From Chitinophaga pinensis (lineage in GTDB: Bacteria > Bacteroidota > Bacteroidia > SXHM01): 64,000 nt of DNA. The notes beneath the pieces are model-generated. The model was not told the DNA's origin, did not search any database, and saw only the letters and a program-made list of their open reading frames with translations. The stretch covers positions 1 through 64,000 of the forward strand of contig CAMBRL010000003.1 of NCBI GenBank assembly GCA_945870105.1, given 5' to 3'. Below, one piece after another: positions 19,382 to 28,900 of this stretch (positions within the stretch are counted from its first letter, which is position 1; the number at the start of each line of letters is the position of its first letter). A program made the position numbers and the translations under genes.

Positions 19382-20032
19382 TCAAAAACCCGGAACGGCA
19401 TAAAAGAAAACTGCAAAATAATGAAGGATGCTTCCTGCCAGAACAAACAAATGCCAGATGCTGTGGCTAAAAGGCAAAGTCTTCCATTTATAGAAAATAA
19501 GTCCTGACATATAAAATAAGCCGCCAAGCGAAATTAAAATCAATCCGCCTGTTTGTATGTGTTCAACAGCCGGACCATAAAAAAAGATAAACAGCCAGGC
19601 CATAAACACATACAGCGAAGTTGAAAACGTTTCAAATCTTCCGGTAAAAAACAGTTTGAAAATAATTCCGCCCGCTGCCATAGCGCCCATTATTAAGGCA
19701 AACATTAATCCTCCGCTGTGTTTTAGGTTTACGAAAAGAAATGGCATATAAGACCCCGCTATTAAAACATAAATAGCAGCATGGTCAAATACACGCAGTT
19801 TTAGTTTTACATGTGGCTTGTGAAAGCTGTGATAAAGTGTAGAGGCTGTGTAAAGAACAATCAGCGAACCACCAAAAATGCTTACAGCAACCAAATGCGA
19901 AAACTCATCAAAACCAATGGATTTATAAAGTAATGCAATAAGCCCGATAATACTAAGAAACAAGCCCGCGCCATGGGTAAGGCTGTTTACCAGTTCTTCA
20001 TTTTTTGTTTGCGGATGGTCGTTTAATCTCAT
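19382..20032 (-). CDS. Hemolysin III/YqfA (PAQR) family membrane protein
   Basis: EELVNSLTHGAGLFLSIIG, ASTLYHSF, FDHAAIYVLIAGSYMPF, HSIWHLFVLAGSILHYFAV. Confidence 0.92.
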   Translation of the reverse strand: MRLNDHPQTKNEELVNSLTHGAGLFLSIIGLIALLYKSIGFDEFSHLVAVSIFGGSLIVLYTASTLYHSFHKPHVKLKLRVFDHAAIYVLIAGSYMPFLFVNLKHSGGLMFALIMGAMAAGGIIFKLFFTGRFETFSTSLYVFMAWLFIFFYGPAVEHIQTGGLILISLGGLFYMSGLIFYKWKTLPFSHSIWHLFVLAGSILHYFAVFFYAVPGF

Positions 20033-20041
20033 GATGTGAGT

Positions 20042-21661
20042 TTATGCGGGTACTGCTTTTTCAACCTGTTTTCTTACTTCATTCACTAATCCCGGATTTT
20101 TTAAAACCGCTGACGCGGTTATTAGTCCTGCAAATAAGGCGCCTCCGATACCAACGGTAACAACATCCTGTCCTGTTAGGAAAAGATTTTTCACAGGAGT
20201 GTGTGCTCTCAGGAATTTATGTCTGAAACGGTCAGTAGTATGGTCAATTCCGTAAATCTCACCGCTTGCATACGAAGTAAAATGTTTAGTAGAAAGAGGA
20301 GAAGACAATTCGTAAAAATCAATCTTCCCTTTCAGTTGAGGAACAGTTTTATAAAGTTGTTCCAGCAAACGATTCGAAAAATTCTCCTTCAGTTTTTCAT
20401 ATTCATCACCACGTTTTTTCCAACGCGCATCTTCCCAGTCTTTAAACCATTCGTAAGGAGCAAGGGTAATAATTTCAACCGTTGATTTTCCGGGATAACG
20501 ATTCTCCCAATCAGGGTCTTTGGCAGATGGGAAGGAGATATAAACCACCGGAAATTCTTTACTCGGGTCGGCAATAAAATCTTTAACAGCTTTGTCGTGG
20601 TCGTAATGCGGATAAATCCAGTAGTTGGCATTTCCAAGACCAAGATCTTTCCAGTTCTCTTTTATTCCGATGTAAAGACAAACGTGCGCAACCGATGGCT
20701 GCACCAATTTCAGCTTTTCGCGCATCCCGTGTTTGTCTGCAACCTCATTGTTTACCAGATGTCCGAAAGTGTTTTCAATTCCTGCGTTGCTGATAATAAT
20801 GGGAGCAAACAGTTCACTGCCGTCTTCCATTTTCACACCAACTGCTTTGTTGTCTTTAATGATTATTTCCTGAACGCCAGCGTTCACATAAACCTCACCA
20901 CCGGCATTTTTTATGATCGGATAAATAGTTTCTGCTATGCGTTGCGAACCGCCAATCGGATAGGCGCCACCATTGATATAATGCTTCGCCACCATAGCGT
21001 GAATAGCAAAACTGCTCGATGCAGGTGGCAAGCCGTAATCACCGTATTGTCCTGCAAGTACACCAATCAACTCTTTGTTTTTGGTAAGGCTTTGCAGAAC
21101 TTCTAATGTTGTCCGGTCGCTTTGTTTTAAAAATGGTGGCTTGAAAAATAATCCGGCAATACTCCCCAAAAACGGGGGCAGAGCCCGCTCGCTGAAAAAA
21201 TTCGCTGCGCTGTGCGCTGTTTTATAAATCAGGTAAACATACTCGTCAATCGCATCTTCCTCACCCGGAAAATATTCCTTCATCTTACTCAGGAAATTTT
21301 CTTTGCCCGCCACATAATCGTATTGTTTACCGCCAATAACCATTTTGTCATAAACGGCATCCATTTCAGCCCACTTCAATTCGCCATCGGTAACGTAATT
21401 GAAGAGTTGATACAAAAAAGTTTTTTCGCGGTTTACCTCGCCCACATAGTGCAAGCCCACATCCCATTCATAATCCCTGCGTTTAAAGACGTGGGTAAAA
21501 CCACCTGCCACATAATGCTTCTCCAGCACCAATACTTTTTTCTTCGCTTTTTTTGCAAGAATGGCTGCAGTTCCTAAGCCACCAAGCCCCGAGCCGATTA
21601 CAATGGCATCGTAGTTTTCGCTTGAATGTTGTTTTTTGTATGAAGGCCAGGTTTTTGACAT
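20042..21661 (-). CDS. Phytoene-desaturase/retinol-saturase-like FAD oxidoreductase
   Basis: YDAIVIGSGLGGLGTAAILAKKAKKKVLVLEKHYVAGG FAD motif; C-terminal LFLTGQDVVTVGIGGALFAGLITA. Confidence 0.9.
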   Translation of the reverse strand: MSKTWPSYKKQHSSENYDAIVIGSGLGGLGTAAILAKKAKKKVLVLEKHYVAGGFTHVFKRRDYEWDVGLHYVGEVNREKTFLYQLFNYVTDGELKWAEMDAVYDKMVIGGKQYDYVAGKENFLSKMKEYFPGEEDAIDEYVYLIYKTAHSAANFFSERALPPFLGSIAGLFFKPPFLKQSDRTTLEVLQSLTKNKELIGVLAGQYGDYGLPPASSSFAIHAMVAKHYINGGAYPIGGSQRIAETIYPIIKNAGGEVYVNAGVQEIIIKDNKAVGVKMEDGSELFAPIIISNAGIENTFGHLVNNEVADKHGMREKLKLVQPSVAHVCLYIGIKENWKDLGLGNANYWIYPHYDHDKAVKDFIADPSKEFPVVYISFPSAKDPDWENRYPGKSTVEIITLAPYEWFKDWEDARWKKRGDEYEKLKENFSNRLLEQLYKTVPQLKGKIDFYELSSPLSTKHFTSYASGEIYGIDHTTDRFRHKFLRAHTPVKNLFLTGQDVVTVGIGGALFAGLITASAVLKNPGLVNEVRKQVEKAVPA

Positions 21662-21682
21662 AACTGCAAACGTGGGAGTTTT

Positions 21683-22534
21683 TTAATATCCGTAATCTTT
21701 GTAACCCTTTGTAAACTCTTCGGGAGCTATCACAGGATTTACTACTAAGTTATGGTACTCATAAGTAGCCATCAAACCTTTGGTGTCATAAAGCTCCTGA
21801 TAAATGGGCAAATAGGTTAGTTTATCAATGTAAACCACAATTCTTTTAGCATACGTGATGGGCACTTTAATCACCTGTCCGGCTTTTACAGAAGTAAAAC
21901 TCTTCATCCCGTTTATCTCCATCAGGTTATATTCACCCACTTTTTTCTTGCGTGCAATTTTTATTAGATCTTCTCCTGCCAGCACCGTGTAATCAACATA
22001 TTTGTACTCTTTGTTATCCAGCACAATTTTATAAACATCTCTGCCGTCCCATTTTATAATTCCTTCGTTTTTCATAAACTCATCAATCTTTGCTTTGTAG
22101 CGGTCGTGCGCATCTTTCAATAGTTCACCCGTGTAAACAAAACCAAGTTCGTGAATGGTATGGTGCTGGTCCGTCCTTAAAATATCTCCGTAGGGGTCAA
22201 GGTTAAGGTTGATGTAAGGAAACGCATTTGGATTTACCAATGCATTGTTATTATTTGTACCGCTGATATATAAAACCTCAGCGCCTTCATTCGGCTTTGC
22301 AATTTTCAGGTAACATTTAAAGGGGGTTGTACTCATCTTCACCTGTTGGTCACCGGCAGCCATTTTTCCATTTGCCATCCGCTCGTTTTTTACTAATCGG
22401 AATTTCAATGTTTTCACATTGGCAATGGAAGCCATCATTTTATCAAACAGTTCGGTGTGTGCAGGCATGGGTTGCGCCCAAACACTTGAAAGTGCTACAA
22501 AAAATGCAATAAAGAGGAAAATCAGTTTTCTCAT
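21683..22534 (-). CDS. DUF1571-like secreted protein with embedded LysM-like segment
   Basis: LKFRLVKNERMANGKMAAGDQQVKMSTTPFKCYLK; YTVLAGEDLIKIARKKKVGEYNLMEINGMKSFTSVKAGQVIKVP. Confidence 0.75.
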   Translation of the reverse strand: MRKLIFLFIAFFVALSSVWAQPMPAHTELFDKMMASIANVKTLKFRLVKNERMANGKMAAGDQQVKMSTTPFKCYLKIAKPNEGAEVLYISGTNNNNALVNPNAFPYINLNLDPYGDILRTDQHHTIHELGFVYTGELLKDAHDRYKAKIDEFMKNEGIIKWDGRDVYKIVLDNKEYKYVDYTVLAGEDLIKIARKKKVGEYNLMEINGMKSFTSVKAGQVIKVPITYAKRIVVYIDKLTYLPIYQELYDTKGLMATYEYHNLVVNPVIAPEEFTKGYKDYGY

Positions 22535-22555
22535 TTCGGTATTTAAATTTAATAA

Positions 22556-23467
22556 TTAGTAGCGTATTACAGCGGCCACGGCATAGTGGTCACTCAGATC
22601 TTTTCTGGTTCTGGTTTTATCCCAGGCCTGTTGAATAACTTCAATCGTGCGGTCAATCCATGCCGAGCATTTCCCGTTTTCTTTTATAAGAATATAATCC
22701 AGCAACTGCGGAGTACGGTTAGCATCTGCCTCAAACAAATCGTTCTCTCTTCCGCCCCAGGTTCCAAGGTCTTTCAGCCACGATTTTGTTTTACGAGGAG
22801 CACAATCTTCAGCATTTAAAAGTGTAAGCATATCGCAGTATCCGGCTTCCTCAGGCATTGTATTCAAATCGCCAACAATAAACTGTGGCACATTTTCTTT
22901 TTCATAAGGCTTCAGCAATTTTTCAGCAATATCCTGAAATTGGTCTTTGCGCACTTCCGGATAATTCTCCGCCTGTAAATGGGTTCCTATCACCTGAAAG
23001 ATTTTTCCGTTTTTTGTCAGCTCAACAAGTATCGCGCCTTTTTTAGATATGCAGTCAGCAATCTTGCAGGTGTTAAATTCAATAGTGGCAACCGAAGTAA
23101 ATTCCAGCTTGCTCAAAATCCAGACACCGCTGTTCAATTTAAGAAAACCTCCATCGCCCGGCCCTGTCGAAAAAGGAAACTTCTCTTTCAAACCTTCCCA
23201 CAAAATTTCTCTTGCCTTTTTTTCAAACGCTTCCTGAAAAACAATCACATCATACGCCTCATTTTTCAGTTGTTCTGCAATCGCCTCAGCCCGTTCCAGT
23301 TGTCCTATTTTAGGAAAAAACACGTTGGGTAACATATAGATATTCCAGGAGAGAATGCGAAGCTCGTCAGCTCCCGTTGTAACAACGGAAGGGCTTTGTG
23401 CCTGCGCAAAAACAGAACACAATACAAAGCAGCAGATGCTTATGTATTTTAGAAACAGATTTTTCAT
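22556..23467 (-). CDS. Secreted endonuclease/exonuclease/phosphatase-fold hydrolase, sphingomyelinase-like
   Basis: RILSWNIYMLPNVFF, YDVIVFQEAFE, GTHLQAE, IVGDLNTM, LSDHYAVAAVI. Confidence 0.85.
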   Translation of the reverse strand: MKNLFLKYISICCFVLCSVFAQAQSPSVVTTGADELRILSWNIYMLPNVFFPKIGQLERAEAIAEQLKNEAYDVIVFQEAFEKKAREILWEGLKEKFPFSTGPGDGGFLKLNSGVWILSKLEFTSVATIEFNTCKIADCISKKGAILVELTKNGKIFQVIGTHLQAENYPEVRKDQFQDIAEKLLKPYEKENVPQFIVGDLNTMPEEAGYCDMLTLLNAEDCAPRKTKSWLKDLGTWGGRENDLFEADANRTPQLLDYILIKENGKCSAWIDRTIEVIQQAWDKTRTRKDLSDHYAVAAVIRY

Positions 23468-23515
23468 GGAGATATACTACCGTGCAAAAATACTAAGAAA
23501 AAAGGGCAAATAAAA

Positions 23516-23553
23516 AAATCCCTCTTGCAGCAACCCGACTGCAAGAGGGATTT
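23516..23553. terminator. Hairpin AAATCCCTCTTGCAG-N8-CTGCAAGAGGGATTT
   Basis: Perfect 15-bp stem with A/T flanks at the end of 23591-24577. Confidence 0.75.
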
Positions 23554-23590
23554 ATGCAATGCCAACAAGAAAGGCACTGCGTTTTTTGCC

Positions 23591-24577
23591 TTAAATCACC
23601 TTCACCTCATAGCTGATAACCACACCGTTCGGGTTATAGCAGTTTACAAAAGGTTTTTCGCCTCCCAATTGAGCCCATGTAAATGTATCCGCATTGGCGT
23701 TGGTAACATAAACACCCGAACCGCTGAAACCTTCCAGCTCGCTGTTTGCCGAAAACAACCAGAAGCCCGGACCATCTGTACAGTCTGCTTTAAACGCGCT
23801 GTCAGTTTCTAAATCCTCTTCTTTAAACAAATTCAATGTGTTTCCGCTGTTAAGCGTTCCTGTTTTTAATAGTCCGCTTTCGCCCGGTGTACCAACCAAC
23901 TCAAGCAAATTCACCAATACAAATTGCTTTTTCACCGCAGCATTATTTTTAAAATACGCTACACCATCATCCATCATCAGGCGCATCTTTTCATAAATCA
24001 GATCATTCGCATCGCTTTTGGTTTGTGTGCCTGTTTGCGCGCCTTCTTCTGCTTGTAAAAAAGCTAAGTGTGCAGTATCAAAATCATTCTTGATACCCAG
24101 AAACTCAGCAGCAAAACCTGCAGGCATATTATCCGGTGTTCCGGTTTCTAAGTTTATGGCAAGCACAGCACTGTTATCCAATATAAACTGATAAGCATTG
24201 CTCATCATCAGTGCAATCATATCCCAGTCACTCTCTCCGCCAAGGTCATACTGGTCTTTCCCGGCTGCTTCCGTTTTGGGTTTGCGCTCTGCTTTCACAT
24301 AAGCCGATACAATATACCGCTCCAGATAATTCCAGTATTCGCGGCATATTCCCGCTTTCACCTTCAGTTGTATGCGCAGCGTTTCGTGCGCATCATCCCG
24401 CGCCTGTTCGTCAGGCAGGTTTTCGGCAGCATCTATTTCTGCCATGCGTGCAGCTATATAAGCAGCGTTGTAAAATCCTTTGCGTGCAGCAAACACAGCA
24501 ACATTGTTTAGGCAGTTCTGCCATGCTAAGCGGCACACTGTATAAAGCACCGCCATTGAAAAATTATAGTTACTCAT
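23591..24577 (-). CDS. Uncharacterised protein (helical N-terminus, distinct C-terminal domain)
   Basis: 328 aa ORF bounded by a terminator; N-terminal stretch YIAARMAEIDAAENLPDEQAR resembles the 40637-41365 product. Confidence 0.65.
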   Translation of the reverse strand: MSNYNFSMAVLYTVCRLAWQNCLNNVAVFAARKGFYNAAYIAARMAEIDAAENLPDEQARDDAHETLRIQLKVKAGICREYWNYLERYIVSAYVKAERKPKTEAAGKDQYDLGGESDWDMIALMMSNAYQFILDNSAVLAINLETGTPDNMPAGFAAEFLGIKNDFDTAHLAFLQAEEGAQTGTQTKSDANDLIYEKMRLMMDDGVAYFKNNAAVKKQFVLVNLLELVGTPGESGLLKTGTLNSGNTLNLFKEEDLETDSAFKADCTDGPGFWLFSANSELEGFSGSGVYVTNANADTFTWAQLGGEKPFVNCYNPNGVVISYEVKVI

Positions 24578-24889
24578 GATTTCTACTTTTTGTGTCAGTC
24601 AGCCCCTGACTATGCAGGGCTTTTTGCCTCCCAACTTGTTAATACTAATTCTCAATTATGTGCGTAGAAATCATTTCATTTTTTCATTCATTATTCGTTA
24701 TTCGACATTCTATTGTTCGACATTCGTTATTCAACATTCAGTATTCAACATTTTCTTTTTTCTATCTTCTATTTGCTATTTTCCATCCTCCAACTTCCAC
24801 CCCAAAGTTCCCCCAAAAACCACCACCCTCCATCACATCTTTTCCATTACAACTTTTCCATTAGTAGAAAACCACTAATCAAAAACCCG

Positions 24890-25147
24890 TCACAAAATCC
24901 TCCTCCTTTTAAACCTTCCCTTAGTATCAAAGCCATTTTCCACCGCTACTGCTGCCAGCCTTGCAGCATTATTAACTTGCAAACTCTTAAACAAAATCCC
25001 CATCTCCGTATTAAGCGTACTCTCAGCAATACCAAGCTTTTCAGCTATTTCCTTGCGTTCAAAACCCAATATCACCAACGCTATTATCTTAGCGTTATGC
25101 AGGGTTATGCTTGTTTTTCCGAATTTCAGATACTCAATTGTTTTCAT
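24890..25147 (-). CDS. Small LuxR-type HTH protein
   Basis: NAKIIALVILGFERKEIAEKLGIAESTLNTEMGILFKSLQVNNAARLAAVA. Confidence 0.75.
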   Translation of the reverse strand: MKTIEYLKFGKTSITLHNAKIIALVILGFERKEIAEKLGIAESTLNTEMGILFKSLQVNNAARLAAVAVENGFDTKGRFKRRRIL

Positions 25148-25275
25148 GATGTTTTAAATTTAAAAAGGTTCGTTATTCTGTTTTCTGCACAAAACGGTAA
25201 AACCCGTTCTTAATCCGATAACGAAAAACAACACAGATTTATTGTGTTAACAAATGTTAAAAAATCATTGTCGTA

Positions 25276-25297
25276 GGGGCGGGGCTCGCCCCCGCCC
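25276..25297. repeat. G/C hairpin GGGGCGGGG-CTCG-CCCCCGCCC
   Basis: Inverted repeat read directly; located upstream of the vsr remnant. Confidence 0.7.
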
Positions 25298-25350
25298 ATC
25301 CTGTCCCTACCCTTTCCATTACCAAACATCATACATAGTATCTTTGCCCT

Positions 25351-25543
25351 ATGGACATCCACTCCAGCCAAACCCGCAGCTACAACATGTCCCGCATCAA
25401 AGGCAAAGACACTAAGCCCGAAATGCTCGTGCGCAGGTTTTTATTTGCAAAAGCCTCCCGCTACAAACTGCACGATAAAACTCTGCCCGGTAAACCGGTT
25501 ATTGTTTTGCCGAAATAGAAAACTGTTATGTTTGTTCACAGTT
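25351..25543 (+). pseudogene. vsr: Truncated very-short-patch-repair (Vsr) endonuclease remnant
   Basis: MDIHSSQTRSYNMSRIKGKDTKPEMLVRRFLFAKASRYKLHDKTLPGKPVIVLPK*KTVMFVH; in-frame TAG where Tyr is expected, then the family similarity stops. Confidence 0.85.
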
Positions 25544-25555
25544 TAAATTTCAAAT

Positions 25556-25960
25556 ATGATTGATGTTACTTGCGCAATTATCCTAAAAGAGAATAAAATC
25601 TTAGTAACTCAACGAAGCGAGAAGATGAAATTACCATTGAAGTGGGAATTTCCTGGCGGTAAAGTTGAAGAAAATGAAACAGAAGAAAATTGTTTGTTAA
25701 GAGAAATAAAAGAGGAGCTTAATCTAGAAATTGGACTATTAGAGAAATTAGAATCTAAATGTTTTGATTACGAAACATTTTCAATCCGACTTATTCCTTT
25801 TGTTGCAATATATGTATCGGGTGAAATTATTTTAGCTGAACACAAAGATTATAAATGGTTAGAAAAGGAAGAATTAAAATCTTTGGATTGGGCTTTAGCT
25901 GATATTCCTGTATTGGAAGAGTTCTTAAAATTAAATTATGACACAACAAGGACTCTATGA
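25556..25960 (+). CDS. NUDIX hydrolase (MutT-like)
   Basis: Nudix box GGKVEENETEENCLLREIKEEL; overlaps the next ORF by 23 nt. Confidence 0.92.
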   Translation: MIDVTCAIILKENKILVTQRSEKMKLPLKWEFPGGKVEENETEENCLLREIKEELNLEIGLLEKLESKCFDYETFSIRLIPFVAIYVSGEIILAEHKDYKWLEKEELKSLDWALADIPVLEEFLKLNYDTTRTL

Positions 25961-28900
25961 GCAACTAATTAATAAATTGATTTCTTCCAAACTGAATGAT
26001 TTGGATAGAAACACTTTTTATATAAAGGAAAGTGTAATTGATAAAAATGAAGCTTCAAGAGTTTTATCACAATATCTAGTTGAAGTAATTCGATTTGCAC
26101 TTAATCTTGTTTCTGGAGATGACAGTATCGAGAAACAAATAGAGATTTCAAACAAAATAATTCTTCTTTTAAGAACTGAATTAAAGGAAGAAGATTTTGA
26201 TGAAGATTTGATTTCAACAGAAGCAAAGATTCTTTCAGCAATTTTTTCAAAAATTGATGCGAGGTTTTCTGACTTTGAAAAACATCTCAAAGAAATAACT
26301 CCCTACACTAGATTATCTCAAAGCGAATTATTTACAGGCAATAATGCAGGTATTTCACTTGAAAGTGAAATTAGAAAAGAGATTCTTTCTTCAGATAAAA
26401 TCAACTTCCTTGTTTCATTTATCAAATTTTCAGGGATAAGAATTTTTGAGAAGGAGTTATTTGAGTTTACTGAAAGAGGTGGGCAATTACAAGTAATTAC
26501 TACTTCCTACATGGGGGCTACTGATTTGAAAGCAGTTGAATATTTATCAGGTTTGAAGAATACTGAAATCAAAGTTTCTTACAATACTGACAATGAAAGA
26601 CTACATGCAAAAGCATATTTATTTTTCAGGAACACGGGTTTTCATACTGGCTATATAGGCTCGTCAAACATTTCTCGTTCTGCATTGACAAATGGATTGG
26701 AATGGAATATTAAAGTAACCACAAAAGAGGTAGGACACATTATTGATAAATTTCAAAAAACATTTGAAACTTATTGGGAGGATAAAGAATTTGAGTCGTT
26801 TGATAAAATTCTTCATACAGAAAAGCTGAGAGTAGCTCTGAAGAAAGAGAGAACGCATGAAAGAAATAATCCTGCTGCTTACTTTGATATTAAACCATTC
26901 CCGTTTCAGTCAGAAATTTTAGAAAAATTGGAAACGGAAAGAATAGTCCACAACCGTTTTAGAAATTTAATTGTCGCTGCAACAGGAACTGGCAAGACAG
27001 TAATTTCAGCGTTTGACTTCAAAAAAATAAAAAATAAAAACTCATCTGCCAAACTTTTGTTTGTTGCACACCGAAAAGAAATATTGCAACAGGCACAAGC
27101 AACATTTCAGGGAATATTGAAAGACAATAACTTTGGAGAGTTATGGGTTGATGGGATTGAACCCGAAAAATATGATTGTGTATTTGCATCAGTTCAAACA
27201 TTAAATAACAGAATTGATTCGCTGACACTTTCAGAATCATTTTATGATTTCATCATTGTTGATGAAGTTCATCACATTACTGCTTCAAGTTATCGTCCGA
27301 TTTTAAATCGGTTCAAACCAAAAATTCTTTTGGGCTTGACAGCAACACCTGAAAGATTGGATGGAGAAAATATTCTTAAAGATTTCTGTAATACGATTGC
27401 TGCTGAAATTAGATTACCAGAAGCATTAAACAGAAAATTGCTTTGTCCTTTTCAGTATTTCGGAATAACAGATAGTATAGATTTATCAAATGTAACTTGG
27501 CAAAACGGAAAATATTTACCAAGTGAACTGACAAGAATTTATACTCAAAATGATAAACGAATTGGCGAAATTATTTCTAACCTGAACAAATATCTGAACG
27601 ATATAAACAATGTAAGAGCTCTTTGTTTTTGTGTAACCCAAGAGCATGCTCAATACATGGCAGAAAAATTTTCACTTGCTGGATTGAAAGCAGATTATTT
27701 AGTCAGCTCAAGAAATGAGTTGAGAGATGAATTAAGACGAAAGTTTTTAAACAAGGAAATTAATTACCTTTTTGTGGTTGACATTTTTAATGAGGGAATT
27801 GATATACCGGATATCGATACAGTTTTATTTCTTAGGCCTACTGAAAGTTTGACTGTTTTTCTACAACAACTTGGTAGAGGCTTAAGGTTAGCTGAAGGCA
27901 AAGAGTGTTTAACTGTTTTAGATTTCGTTGGGAACTCAAGACCAGAATATGATTTCGAAGGGAAATTCAGAGCATTAGTAGGCAAAACAAACACTTCAAT
28001 TGAAAAAGAGATTGAAGATAATTTTCCTCACCTGCCATTAGGCTGCTCAATTATTTTAGAGAAAAAAGCAAAAGAATATATTCTTCAAAATATTCATAAT
28101 GCAACTTCATTTAATATAAATCAATTAATTGTTAAAATTCGTAATTATAAATATCAAACATCCTTACCCCTTACTCTTAAAAACTTTTCTAATTTTTACA
28201 ATATTCCTCTACAATTAATTTACAAAAAAGGTAATTGGAAAAGAATATGTGTGATGGCTGAGCAAATGGAAAATTATCCTGAAACAAATGAGAAAGAAAT
28301 TTATAGAGCCATCAGGAAGAAGTGGTTTTCGTGTAATTCAAATTCATATTTCCTGTTTATTTTATCTATAGCAAAGAATAATTTCAATATTATTTTCAAC
28401 CAGTTTACTGAAGAAGAACAGTCGATGTGTTTAATGCTTCATTATGACGTTTGGCAAAATGCTGGAGGATTTAATTCTCTGGAAGAAAGCATAAAAAAGA
28501 TTGGAGTTAATAAAGTATTAGTAGATGAAATAATTGAAGTTTTAGAAATTTTGATAGACCGTATAGATTTTAAAGAAGTAAATATTCAATTGCCCTATAA
28601 GCAACCATTAAGGCTTCATGCTCGATATACAAGGGATCAGATATTAGTAGCCTTTAAAATGTCAACTTTTGAAACAGCATCTTCAAATAGAATAGGAGGA
28701 GGTGTTGCAGAGAATAAAAAAATAAATACCGAAATTCTTTTTGTTGATTTAATCAAATCTGAAGAGGATTTTTCTCCAACAACCATGTATAACGATTTTG
28801 CTATTAGTGAAACGTTGTTTCATTGGCAGTCACAAAATCAAACTAGAAATGATAAGGGGAAAGGTCTTACTTATATAAACCATAAAAGTTTAGGGAAACG

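Noticed and set aside
20597-21106. 169-aa forward ORF
   Set aside because: Antisense to the FAD oxidoreductase.
24781-24889. C-rich tract as another 21-nt array
   Set aside because: CC-containing words are spaced irregularly (about 14-22 nt) with no stable phase.
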